In this document: piece after piece, positions 1-8,620 of the stretch
Numbering within the stretch: position 1 is the stretch's first letter
Layout of the letters: every line of letters starts with the position of its first letter
Assembly: GCF_900155865.1 (NCBI RefSeq)
Contig: NZ_LT707006.1
Location: 213,751-277,750 of the forward strand
Source of the DNA: Bacteroides bouchesdurhonensis
GTDB lineage: Bacteria; Bacteroidota; Bacteroidia; Bacteroidales; Bacteroidaceae
Length of the DNA stretch: 64,000 bases
Direction: 5' to 3'
Notes under the pieces: model-generated
The model's database searches: none
What the model saw: the letters and a program-made list of their open reading frames with translations, nothing else
Told to the model about the DNA's origin: nothing
Program-made: the position numbers and the translations under genes

Positions 1-149
1 GTCTTCTGCTGACTTCTCACGGCAAGCTTTACTCCATACATTTCGTAAAAAAAACTATTCTGTACGTCCGTGAGACCTCCTCGGATAGGGGTATTAACTT
101 TCCATCTTATGTCTACTTCATTTACATTGACCGTTCCGAATAGCTATAG

Positions 150-397
150 GGCTTTAAATACTCATGCCGAGCATACTGTAAAAAAATGCAGCAAAAGTCC
201 TTTACTTTTGACTACATTTAACCAAGTGATCATTATTACTTTTAAACTAAATTGCAAAAATCCATTTATATCAGGGTAAAACAAATAAAATCACCCCGAC
301 AGAAATTGCTTATATAAAGGCAATCACTACCAGGATGATATAAAGTTACAAGATATGATAATTACGTAAATTACCGTTCTCTTGGCACAAATCCGAT
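150..397 (-). repeat. Shared cassette 3' flank, copy 1
   Basis: This spacer lies directly downstream of the lipoprotein gene ending at 398. By eye it matches the spacers at about 2330-2579 and 4925-5139, sharing a block about the TGCA..TTTAACCAnGTnATC segment, the TTTAAACTAAATTG segment and the ATATCAGnGTAA segment. The part nearest the gene has small inverted repeats (ATTGC..GCAAT near 306-335) and may end transcription. Bases 1-150 show no gene or element I recognise. Confidence 0.6.
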
Positions 398-805
398 TTA
401 TTCCATAAGATTAATATGTCTCATATCCTTTTCATTGAGTCCTAATTCTTTTTTGGTTTTTTCGTACTCCTTTTCTGATAATGGACCTGTAGTTTTGCAT
501 GGTATAGCTTTTTTTGCTGGTGGGAATATTTTTATCACATAATATCCTATCAATGTATCGGCATATGGGTGCCACATTTTTGCTAAAATATAGTTTTTAT
601 TCCAATATACATCGGTTACACCACCACCCACTACTCCTATCCTACTACCAGTACCATCCGGAAAATCATAATATACTGTTGTCGTTTGAGGCATATCTAT
701 CCAACCTACACTATAGTCTGTTCCTTTCAGTTTTTTGAAATATGAATCGCAGGACACTAATAATAAAGCTAATAAGAATATAAAAGGACATAATTTCATT
801 TTCAT
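398..805 (-). CDS. Small lipoprotein, candidate immunity protein of tip A
   Basis: The product is about 135 residues with a lipoprotein signal: MKMKLCPF start, hydrophobic stretch, then LLVSC lipobox, so it should be anchored in the cell envelope. I chose the ATG at 805 because it overlaps the stop of the upstream Rhs tip as TAATG (stop 807-805, start 805-803), which implies translational coupling. A longer reading from 832 would add 9 residues with no signal-peptide character. The rest is a soluble domain I do not recognise (SVGWIDMP, KMWHPYADTLIGYY). The position immediately after a polymorphic-toxin tip, the coupling and the small size suggest an immunity protein; this is inference. If right, the partner toxin acts in the periplasm. 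Confidence 0.6.
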   Translation of the reverse strand: MKMKLCPFIFLLALLLVSCDSYFKKLKGTDYSVGWIDMPQTTTVYYDFPDGTGSRIGVVGGGVTDVYWNKNYILAKMWHPYADTLIGYYVIKIFPPAKKAIPCKTTGPLSEKEYEKTKKELGLNEKDMRHINLME

Positions 806-1830
806 TATTCTATCATTTTTAAAGTTTTCCAAATATAAAATTGGTAAGTATTACTCATCGGTTTCTGAGAACTTCTTCGTTGATTCCAACTACTTGACCA
901 CATATGGTATAAAAAAGAAGACATACTTTTACTATCACTTATTACATTGTTCAAAGACTTTCCATCCTTGCTAGTAAAGGCATCAAAACGATAACTTCCG
1001 ATAAATTGTTTAGCGACTGAAGTTGTAGTTAAAGCATCCCATAAGGTCCAGTCGCCAGGCCATTCTGTGATCTGTCCTGGAATATCTGTAATTCCATCAA
1101 CAATTCTTTGGTGTGCCTCTAAAACCGACTTATCATTCATCATAGCCATGGTATAAGGATGGTCACTTAAAAAAATAGAAAATTCAGGTCCTACGCCATT
1201 AGCAAATTCATCGAGAAAATCCCAGTCTCTTTCTTTTGAACCTAATAAAGCTCCTTTATCATTTTCTACTATATCAAATGTGAACCCATCACTGTATAAA
1301 CTTCCAACGTCAAAACCGTCAGTTAATAGTTTATCAATAATTGATTCAAACTCACCTAATACAGAGCCTTTTCCACCTATATAAGTATATCGCTCTTCAT
1401 TCTTCATCCTCCTCATCGTCAAACCATGTATAATACTTAGTTTTTTTGTTTTTATACCACCATTCTCATAGATCGCATTGCCACAGTAATCGGTTGTTAG
1501 ATTAGTACTACCGGTTTTATGAACTGTACGAAGTTTCGTTCCGTCCGCTCCGTATTCATAATCTATACTATTACTACCCGCAAGAATCACCTGACTAGGC
1601 AAATTTAAAAGATTATATTGAATATTACTAAGATTCTTGTTCAAATCTTTAATCAGATTACCGTTTTTGTCATAAGTATATTCAGTTGTCTGGTTTGTAC
1701 CGTCTTTAAACTCGATACCATTGCCGTAGACAGCACTGGTTGCAATATCTTTCACAGCTTGCAATTGATTGCCGTTATAAGTCAGATTTAGGTTATCAAT
1801 CAATCCGTAGCCTGTAGAGGAAGTCTGCCT
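805..1830 (-). pseudogene. Rhs cassette A: core fragment plus tip of unknown type
   Basis: Headless Rhs/YD fragment. From about 1830 the frame reads the core segments TSSTGYGLIDNLNLTY, EYTYDKNGNLIKDLN and DYEYGADGTKLRTVH, matching the full-length gene at 19195-23679. After NAIYENG (about 1456) the usual core end, including the RHYDAAIGRW segment, is absent and an unrelated tip follows (YIGGKGSVLGEFE, GPEFSIFLSDHPYTM, TEWPGDWTLWDAL). At the junction is an A7 run (T7 at 1441-1447). One alternative frame there reads KYYTWFDDEEDEE and then stops, overlapping MKNEERYTYIGG, so a frameshift or a new start is possible. It has no start codon or signal peptide of its own. The tip family is unknown to me. 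Confidence 0.65.
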
Positions 1831-2312
1831 GCAACGTGAAAAGGTCGTCGCCATAAGGAGAGAAGCCATGCTGGACCTTGACGGTAGGATTACCGAAGCG
1901 ATCATAATACTGTATCTCGTGCCGCACTTCATCAGCTCCCAAAGTGAGAACATTGTCGCTTGCTACCGTAGGGATATAAGAAACCACATGAGGCCGGTCC
2001 ATTGTCGTGGAAAGCGTTCCACAAACTCCACGCCCTTCAATATTAGTCGTGATAAATCCGTCCTGAGTGTTGCCTTCGGATACTATGTAATACGTTCCTG
2101 CGACTAACTTGTTAATCTTTATCAGCGCATTTCCCGTACTGCCGCATTGCTCCGCTCCGGTATAGTTGTCATTGGAGTAGAGGACGGTTCCCGACGAATT
2201 CAGGATGCCCAGATACGTATCGGTGATAACAGAACCGCAATGGCTGACCTTCAGGTCTACAGGATGTTTCAACGTCAGTTTATAGAAAACGTCATGGGTC
2301 GATTTGCCACTA
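1827..2312 (-). pseudogene. Rhs cassette A: N-terminal fragment fused out of frame
   Basis: This open frame reproduces the fourth beta-sandwich repeat of the full-length Rhs protein (LKHPVDLKVSHCGSV, NDNYTGAEQCGSTGN, GTYYIVSEGNTQDG) and the next segment (HEIQYYDRFGNPTVKV) up to FTLQ. There it joins, out of frame, core sequence that lies about 500 codons further on in the intact gene. The junction is at about 1827-1831, where TTGCAGG meets CAGACTTCC. Homology to the full-length gene ends upstream at about 2312. There is no promoter, start or signal peptide, so this is a deletion relic, not a gene. Confidence 0.7.
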
Positions 2313-2329
2313 AGATATACGAATTAAAC

Positions 2330-2579
2330 AAATGGGATCTATATAATCTACTTGAAACTTCGTGAGAATCTTCTTACCATTTCACTCTGTCAATTGTTCA
2401 ATACATTATGTAAATGTAAAAAATGCAGCCTCCCTGTGCTCTTGACTGCATTTAACCATGTAATCAAAATTACTTTTAAACTAAATTGTAAAAATCAACT
2501 TATATCAGAGTAAGACAAATAAAATCATTCCGATAAAAGTTGCTTATATAAAGGCAATTATTATCAGGATGATATTTAG
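2330..2579 (-). repeat. Shared cassette 3' flank, copy 2
   Basis: This spacer follows the DUF2019-like gene and is similar to copy 1 (about 150-397) and copy 3 (4925-5139). Copies 2 and 3 share an additional outer block containing TTGAAACTTCGTGAGAATnTT. Near 2545-2572 it has paired segments (ATCATTCC..GGATGAT and TTGC..GCAA) that could form a terminator for the gene ending at 2580. Confidence 0.65.
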
Positions 2580-2939
2580 TTACAAAGTATAATAGTTACG
2601 CAAATTACCGTTTTTCCATTCTTGTATAGTCATCTTAGCATCAAGAGAGCCTAACACTTTCATTTTCGCAATTTCATCTAATACTTTTATACTTCTTTCT
2701 TCATCTACAGGCAATAAATATGCAGCTGCAAATAACCGTACAGAAACATTAGAATGTTCATAAAACACTGACAATTCCTTTATACATTTATTGGCTCGCA
2801 AGAATTTAGCAACTTCTGCTATTTTATCATAGTTGCGATTAGCTGCTTTACTATTTCCTTCATCTATAGCCTCACCTTGTTTAATTGCCGCTTCTTCAAA
2901 CAGCCCCAATGCATCTTTTACATCTTTAATTTTTCTCAT
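2580..2939 (-). CDS. DUF2019-like protein, candidate immunity protein of tip B
   Basis: About 119 residues, cytoplasmic (no signal peptide). The start at 2939 (MRKIKDVKDALG) is chosen because it overlaps the stop of the WHH tip as ATGA (stop TGA 2938-2936). The upstream reading from 3014 runs through the toxin coding sequence. The pattern FEEAAIKQGEAIDEGN, then NYDKIAEVAKFLR, then SVRLFAAAYLLPVDEE and TIQEWKNGNL resembles the DUF2019 family, alpha-helical HEAT-like proteins often found beside polymorphic toxins. It would neutralise the nuclease-like tip encoded just upstream. The family call is from memory of the pattern. Confidence 0.7.
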   Translation of the reverse strand: MRKIKDVKDALGLFEEAAIKQGEAIDEGNSKAANRNYDKIAEVAKFLRANKCIKELSVFYEHSNVSVRLFAAAYLLPVDEERSIKVLDEIAKMKVLGSLDAKMTIQEWKNGNLRNYYTL

Positions 2940-3155
2940 GGTTCCCATCCAAATTCTTTTAATTTTTCTATTCCATATTTTAATTGCTCCTGATAACTTT
3001 TCGTACTTAACCATTCTCTGACAGTTAATCCATCAGTAAATGGCTGTTTCGATGAGTAATGTCCAGATATTTTCGCATGTAAACTACCTTTTCCACTTGG
3101 CAATTTTATTAAATTATCAACATTATGAATCAATTGTTTCCCAAAGTTAGAAATG
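2936..3155 (-). pseudogene. Out-of-frame C-terminal half of the WHH nuclease-like tip B
   Basis: This frame continues the tip begun in the ORF ending at 3147. With one A fewer in the A7 run (T7 at 3156-3162 on the plus strand), MDWHHLVEQTPK would read on as NISNFGKQLIHNVDNLIKLP, then HAKISGHYSSK, LTVREWLS and FGWEP. WHH...N...IHN..N.I.LP...H is the layout of His-Me finger (HNH/EndoVII-type) nuclease tips of polymorphic toxins. As read, the second half is cut off from the first. Confidence 0.7.
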
Positions 3156-4529
3156 TTTTTTTGGTGTTTGTTCTACTAAATGATGCCAATCCATGCCATC
3201 TCCTGCTTTTCCAAAGAATTGCTTAAATGATTTAAAGCTGTTAAATCCAAGACCTTTCAAACTTTTACCAGACTCAAATAATACTTTTAAAGATTTAAGC
3301 GAGATAGGACCCGTTCCAGGTAAAAAAGGGAGTGTCCCTGTCATAGGTTCTCGTAAAACATATATCTCTTTTATTTCCTTATAATTAGGCACTATAAGAG
3401 TAGCTCCTGTAACACCATCAACTTCTTCATCATCCGATGGGGGAATATCATTATAAGGAACCTCCTCAATGCCATATTCCTCTTTTACACTTTCAAATGA
3501 AACTTCATTTCCATCTTCATCCTCATATCTGTTTTTTTCCCAATTATAACGGGACTTCATTCCTGTAGGGTCTACTCGAGTACATGGATTATTCAAACAA
3601 TATGCATAAGGATTAACAAAGTATGAGTCTTCCAAAAGAGGATCAATTGTTGTAAAACGTCCTATAGCCGCATCATAATGCCTTGCTCCATAATCGTACC
3701 AAATTAATCCATTTTTCTCATCCAGTTCCTTACCGTTATATTTGTAAGGCTGAGTATTAGCTGCGGATGTGAAATTACCACCAAAAGGATAATAAGCATT
3801 CGTCTCTTCCACATTCCCATCCTTATCCGCCACTACCCGGGTATTACCCTGATGATCCTTCAAATAGAAATGGAACTTCTTATCAGGGAAACTAACATAG
3901 CCCGCTTCATTCAGCAGCATCTTCAATACACCATTCTCATAGATCGCATTGCCACAGTAATCCGTTGTTAGAGTAGTACTACCGGTTTTATGAACCGTAC
4001 GAAGTTTCGTTCCGTCCGCTCCGTATTCATAATCTATACTATTGCTACCCGCAAGAATCACCTGACTAGGCAAATTTAAAAGATTATATTGAATATTACT
4101 AATATTCTTGTTTAAATCTTTAATCAGACCGTTTTTGTCATAAGTGTATTCAGTTCTCTGGTGTGTACCGTCTTTAAACTCGGTTCCATTGCCGTAGACA
4201 GCACTGGTTGCAATATCTTTCACTGATTGCAATTGGTTGCCGTTATAAGTCAGATTTAGGTTATCAATCAGTCCGTAGCCTGTAGAGGAAGTCTGTCCGT
4301 AGCGTTTCAAGCCAAGGATATTTCCCATCTTGTCATAACCAGTGATCTGTTCGTTGAAGCGGTTAGGATTAATAGCAAGTGAAATGCCTTCTCCATAGAT
4401 CGCATCCTTCAATCTGGAAAGACCGTCATATGTAAAGTGGTATCCGCGTTCGCTTGTTTCCGCTCCTGACTTCCAGGACATACTGCTGATATTACCATTG
4501 TAGCAAGGAGTATTTCCAGCTGTTTCTTC
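3147..4529 (-). pseudogene. Rhs cassette B: core fragment with first half of WHH tip
   Basis: Headless Rhs core. It begins after a nonsense codon at 4532-4530 (TAG where the other copies have CAG in LNYQEE). It contains the YD-repeat core (SERGYHFTYDGLSRLKDAI, EYTYDKNG) and the Rhs end motif GARHYDAAIGRFTTIDP..YAYCLNNP..RVDPTG. A tip linker follows (YNWEKNRYEDEDGNE), then GDGMDWHHLVEQ, the start of a WHH-type nuclease domain. The frame is lost at the A7 run (T7, 3156-3162) and stops at 3147. It lacks an N-terminus, so even repaired it could only be expressed after recombination into a full-length gene. Confidence 0.75.
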
Positions 4530-4897
4530 CTAGTAATTCAGCGTTTGATTGAATAAAAGACCCGTGATATGCTTGGTCCACGAACGTACATTATACGTAT
4601 AGTCCGTTTTCAGTTTAACATTGCCGTTGTGACGCTCAGTTTTAAGACGACCCACTTCGTCATACACGTTATCGACTAAAACAACGGGAGTTTCGCTGTT
4701 GAGTTGGTAAGTCGTCTTTAACAACCTGTCGGCATTGTCGTACGTATGTGTACGCAGTTCCGTCATGGTCTCTTTATCCGGAACTGTACGTACTTGCTTT
4801 ACCTTCGTCGGCTGACTGTTAAAGTTGTAAGCAGTAAACAACTGGTCCGTCCCGCCAAGTTCGTTATTGCCTTTCTGCTGGATAACGTGGTAACGCT
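4530..4897 (-). pseudogene. Rhs cassette B: 5' core remnant
   Basis: This reads QLFTAYNFNSQPTKVKQVRT, HTYDNADRLLKTTYQLN and VYDEVGRLKTERHNGNVKLK in the same frame as the fragment below the TAG at 4530-4532, so a single CAG to TAG change splits them. Homology with the other copies ends at about 4897, inside the YYDERYRVIQQKG segment. Upstream of that point is unrelated sequence and then the copy-3 flank. Confidence 0.7.
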
Positions 4898-4924
4898 TTT
4901 CAGTTACTTACAGTTGAAATAAAG

Positions 4925-5139
4925 AAGATGCACGAGTTAGACAAATGGGTTCTATTATAATTTAGTTGAAACTTCGTGAGAATTTTCTTACACTTCACTC
5001 TGCCAATTGGTCAATACATCATGTAAATATTAAAAAATGCAACACTCCATGTGCTCTTGACTGCATTTAACCATGTAATCTAAATTACTCTTAAACTAAA
5101 TTGTAAAAATCAACTCATATCAGGGTAAGACACATAATA
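4925..5139 (-). repeat. Shared cassette 3' flank, copy 3
   Basis: This spacer lies downstream of the lipoprotein gene at 5140-5826. It shares with copy 2 the TTGAAACTTCGTGAGAAT block and the TGTGCTCTTGACTGCATTTAA block, and with both other copies the TTTAAACTAAATTG and ATATCAGnGTAAGAC stretches. Three copies at the same relative place mark the 3' ends of cassettes. Confidence 0.65.
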
Positions 5140-5826
5140 TTACTCTAAATCCAATTTATCTTTGTATTTTTTTATCATATTAGTAATGAGTGAGATTTCC
5201 GACTTATACTGCGGAAGCATTCTTCCATGTTCTTTAAAAATTAAAAATTCCTTATCTTCATTTATATTATTATAATAAAAGGACCTAATAATGCTTTCGA
5301 CAAAACCTATTCTGACCTTTTCACTTACGTGAGTTATATGTTGATAAAAAAATCCCGGATAATTAGTAAATAGTTCAAAACAAATCTCAGATTCATATTC
5401 CCCAATATATCCATCTCTTTTGTCATTTTTTAATATTTCAGACAATATATGAATGTAAAATGATATTAATTCTTTATTTGCCTTACTGGAAAAATTACAA
5501 GCAGCCATCACTTCAACAATAGAATCAACATTGTCAATCGTCGAATATTCACCATAATAGCGAAGAAGTACTTTGCCTATTTCTTCTCTATGAATTTCAA
5601 TAAATTGTAGTGCTGAGTCTTGAGGCAATTCATTGAATATATATGGAGATATGTCATAATCTACTTTAACTTCAGAATCAGATAAAACTCCATCAATTTT
5701 TTGATTGGTATCTTCTGATACTTTTTCTATGTCACAACTCGCATCCTTTGCATTGCTACTTTTTCTACAAGTAGGAATGAGAATGAGTACTATAAAAAAA
5801 AGATTAATTAAAAATAGTTTATTCAT
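5140..5826 (-). CDS. Lipoprotein of unknown family, possible immunity protein
   Basis: 228 residues. The N-terminus is MNKLFLINLFFIVLILIPTC followed by RKSS, a type II signal peptide with Cys at about residue 20, so it is an envelope lipoprotein. The rest is acidic and mostly helical-looking (EIHREEIGKVLLRYYGEY, NKELISFYIHILSEILKN, LITNMIKKYKDKLD); I do not recognise a family. It sits in the position of an immunity gene, between a cassette 3' flank and an Rhs cassette. However, an IS4-family element begins only 10 bases upstream of its start, and a terminator-like hairpin follows the next tip, so its pairing with the L,D-transpeptidase-like tip is uncertain. Its native promoter and ribosome binding site have probably been displaced by the insertion. 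Confidence 0.55.
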   Translation of the reverse strand: MNKLFLINLFFIVLILIPTCRKSSNAKDASCDIEKVSEDTNQKIDGVLSDSEVKVDYDISPYIFNELPQDSALQFIEIHREEIGKVLLRYYGEYSTIDNVDSIVEVMAACNFSSKANKELISFYIHILSEILKNDKRDGYIGEYESEICFELFTNYPGFFYQHITHVSEKVRIGFVESIIRSFYYNNINEDKEFLIFKEHGRMLPQYKSEISLITNMIKKYKDKLDLE

Positions 5827-5835
5827 AATTCATAT

Positions 5836-7166
5836 CAATAGTTCGTTAAGTTTTGAATTAACAACTAAAAAGTAGGTCAAGTCCTACCAATTCATTATAT
5901 TAAGGGTTCCTACATCCTGAAAAAAATGAATCTGAACGAACTTGACCAATATCTTGAGATAATAAATAATTTACTGAGTCAGTCAGCTGCAAAGATAAAC
6001 AAATGGCGTGAGAAATTTATGCTTGAAGTACTACTTTTATATCTGATTATCTCCGGTAGGATTAATTTCCTTCAACTGGGTCGTTATGGTCGCTTTTGCG
6101 AACAACGCTATCGTCAGCAGTTTGGTCGCAAGTTTGACTGGCTCTGCTTCAATGCGACTTTGGCTGAATCTCAGATAAGTAGCCGTGTTGCTATCGCTTT
6201 CGATCCGAGTTATATCAGCAAGTCAGGGAAATGCACTCCCTATCTGGGCCGTTTTTGGTCCGGTTGTGCAAAAATGGCTAAGCATGGTCTTGAAATCTCC
6301 GGTATAGGTATTATTGATATGGATCTTCATACCTGCTTCCATTTGGAGGCCGTTCAAACGCCGCCTGTGAAAACCTTGGAACAAGCTAAATGGACATTGA
6401 TAGATTGGTATTTGCATGTACTTCGTACCCGTAAGGGAACTCTTCAGCGGCTGACCAAGTATGTAGTTGCCGATGCTTATTTCTCTAAATCCACTTTTGT
6501 GGATGGTGCCCTGGATATGGGATTCCATGTAATCAGTCGTTTTCGGGATGACGCTTATTTCCGGTATCTGACGATGGAACAACCTACGGGTAAAAAGGGC
6601 CGACCTAAATTGTATGATGGTAAAATTGATATGAAACACTTGGAAGAGGAACGTTTTGAAATTATTCAGTTGGAAAAGGGAGAGGGACGAATACTTTCAG
6701 CAATCGTCCACTCCCGTTCCTTAGGGAGAAATATTCGATTGTGTATTTGGGAAAGTGATGACAAGAAGGTGCGTAAGTTATATTTCTCTACGGACACGCA
6801 GATGAAAGCGATGGATATACTGGATTATTACAGGACTCGTTTTCAAATTGAATTTTGCTACCGGGATAGCAAGCAATTCACAGGGCTGACCGACTGCCAA
6901 AGTCGCGACTTGGACAAACTGCATTTCCACTTTAACGCTTCATTGACCAGTGTAAATCTGGCAAAAGTGAAAGCCTTGGAGAAGGGAACTGTTCTATCAA
7001 TGGCATCTGTAAAGGTGCTGTGCCACAATCTTTTTCTTATGCAACGATTTATTTCCGTGTTAGGGATTAATCCTAACGAGGAAATAAATCGAAGACTATG
7101 GGAAGAGGGAGTGAAATTTGCAGCAATTGCTGCGTAAATGTTAATTAAATATTTAACGAACTATTG
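5836..7166 (+). mobile_element. IS4-family insertion sequence (about 1.33 kb)
   Basis: One transposase gene is bounded by a perfect 14-base inverted repeat, CAATAGTTCGTTAA at 5836-5849 and TTAACGAACTATTG at 7153-7166. No clear target duplication can be defined by eye. It is inserted in the opposite orientation to the surrounding Rhs array, between a toxin-tip fragment and a lipoprotein gene. Confidence 0.8.
5926..7137 (+). CDS. IS4-family DDE transposase
   Basis: 403 residues, full length. The C-terminal part carries the IS4 signature Y-(2)-R-(3)-E-(6)-K, seen as YRTRFQIEFCYRDSK. The DDE aspartates are likely in VAIAFDPSYISKSG and YVVADAYFSKS. The N-terminal region has basic and helical stretches suited to end binding (INKWREKFML, GRINFLQLGRYGRF). 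It cuts and pastes its own element and has no role in the toxin array apart from rearranging it. The gene is intact, so the element may still be mobile. Confidence 0.88.
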   Translation: MNLNELDQYLEIINNLLSQSAAKINKWREKFMLEVLLLYLIISGRINFLQLGRYGRFCEQRYRQQFGRKFDWLCFNATLAESQISSRVAIAFDPSYISKSGKCTPYLGRFWSGCAKMAKHGLEISGIGIIDMDLHTCFHLEAVQTPPVKTLEQAKWTLIDWYLHVLRTRKGTLQRLTKYVVADAYFSKSTFVDGALDMGFHVISRFRDDAYFRYLTMEQPTGKKGRPKLYDGKIDMKHLEEERFEIIQLEKGEGRILSAIVHSRSLGRNIRLCIWESDDKKVRKLYFSTDTQMKAMDILDYYRTRFQIEFCYRDSKQFTGLTDCQSRDLDKLHFHFNASLTSVNLAKVKALEKGTVLSMASVKVLCHNLFLMQRFISVLGINPNEEINRRLWEEGVKFAAIAA

Positions 7167-7179
7167 TAATATGATAATT

Positions 7180-7231
7180 TAAAAAAAATCACGTCTAAAG
7201 TATTGCAAAATATATATCTATAGACGTGATT
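7180..7231 (-). terminator. Rho-independent terminator after the L,D-transpeptidase-like tip
   Basis: On the minus strand, TAGACGTGATT (7221-7231) pairs perfectly with its complement at 7187-7197, and the stem is followed by a run of seven or more T. It lies 9 bases after the stop of the tip gene at 7240, so the tip is not obviously co-transcribed with the lipoprotein beyond the IS. Confidence 0.75.
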
Positions 7232-7239
7232 GTTATTGT

Positions 7240-8480
7240 TTACATTTTAATAAATTCTGCTACTCGAAATATTCGGAAGAATATATTATCAAAATAATTT
7301 TCTTCTTCATCCTTTGGTCTTGCATAATCAAAAGGACGTGGTTCAGGTCCATCTTCAATTCGTTCTAAATCATCTGTCACGATAAAAGAATTTCCAGACT
7401 CCTCTGAATCATTCATCTCTAAAAGATCAGTTCTAATTTTCATTTCTTTTATATCTTCGTCATATATTCTTAAACAACCCTGTGCTACTTTTAAGGTTGC
7501 TCCTTTCCCTTTTCCTCCCGTTCCTTCCTGTCTGCCTCCATGCAAATGAATTCCATTACGCTTACCAGCAGCTTCTCCAGATTTATAATCTAATTCTAAT
7601 ACATCATTAGGTCCATAGGACTCTTTCTTCAAGTTAAAAAGTCGTTTAGACCAACCTCGAATTTCATATACACCTGTAGGAGTATCAGCATATGTTTTAC
7701 TACGATTACGTTTATTGTATCCATTTTCTTTTGAATTCGAACCCTCTACTCTAACTGTTGTATTATAAATAGTATTTCCTGATTTATCCGTTACAACTAA
7801 AAAACCGTATCCAAAAACTTCTCTATTCCTATGAACATGAACTTTAACATCCCACTTCCCATCTGTATCTAATCTATTTATTGGGTTATTTCGACAATAT
7901 TTATATTGACTCAAACTATATAGTTTCTCACTCATTGGATCTATTGCATGCCATCTTCCTATCGCAGCATCATAATGCCTTGCTCCATAATCATACCAAT
8001 TCAATCCATTTTTCGTATCCAACTCCTTACCGTTATACTTGTAAGGCTGAATATTAGCTATAGATGTGAAATTACCACCAAAAGGATAATACGCATTCGT
8101 CTCCTCCACATTGCCATCCTTATCAGCCACCACACGGGTATTACCCTGATGATCCTTCAAATAGAAATGGAACTTCTTATCAGGGAAACTAACATAGCCG
8201 GCTTCATTCAGCAGCATCTTCAATACACCATTCTCATAGATCGCATTGCCACAGTAATCGGTTGTTAGAGTAGTACTACCGGTTTTATGAACCGTACGAA
8301 GTTTCGTTCCGTCCGCTCCGTATTCATAATCTATACTATTGCTACCCGCAAGAACCACCTGACTAGGCAAATTTAAAAGATTATATTGAATATTACTAAG
8401 ATTCTTGTTTAAATCTTTAATCAGATTACCGTTTTTGTCATAAGTATACTCTATCGTCTGATTAGTGCTGTCCTTTAAAC
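7240..8480 (-). pseudogene. Rhs cassette C: headless core with L,D-transpeptidase-like tip
   Basis: Open from about 8480 to the stop at 7240, but without start or signal peptide. Homology to the Rhs core begins abruptly in the FKDGTNQ segment, and a TAG lies just upstream in frame. The core runs through EYGADGTKLRTVHKTG and GARHYDAAIGRWHAIDPMSEK to NNPINRLDTDG. The tip then contains TPTGVYEIRGW, GIHLHGGR and AQGCLRIYDEDI, the layout of YkuD L,D-transpeptidases (HG...S/T-HGC-x-R). Cys and Arg are present, but the residue before GC is Gln instead of His. Enzymes of this fold attack peptidoglycan; Tlde1 effectors of type VI systems are a known example used as toxins. It reads as an intact but silent tip, expressible only after transfer into a full-length gene. 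Confidence 0.7.
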
Positions 8481-8542
8481 TCTCTGATAACTAATATTGA
8501 GTTCATGTATCAACGATTGTAGTAGCCATTAAGGTACATGAA

Positions 8543-8591
8543 AGAAAAATACCCTGACATCAATATCTATTGGATAATTAATATCAGGGTA
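8543..8591 (-). terminator. Terminator after the DUF6984-like gene
   Basis: TACCCTGA (8550-8557) pairs with TCAGGGTA (8584-8591). On the minus strand the stem is followed by TTTTTCTTT. It lies about 30 bases after the stop at 8621 and would end the cassette D transcript. Confidence 0.65.
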
Positions 8592-8620
8592 ATGTTACAT
8601 GCATGTGAATTTACTCAATT

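Noticed and set aside
70..279. Plus-strand ORF of 69 codons at the window start
   Set aside because: No protein-like composition, and it runs through the repeated cassette 3' flank on the other strand; treated as spacer.
805..1953. Treating the first 40 codons of the 382-codon ORF as part of the cassette A protein
   Set aside because: Those residues are the out-of-frame reading of the N-terminal fragment; the Rhs frame begins at the junction near 1830.
7948..8268. Repeated plus-strand ORF of 106 codons (also at 13192 and 19444)
   Set aside because: Antisense shadow of the conserved Rhs core, present wherever the core is present.
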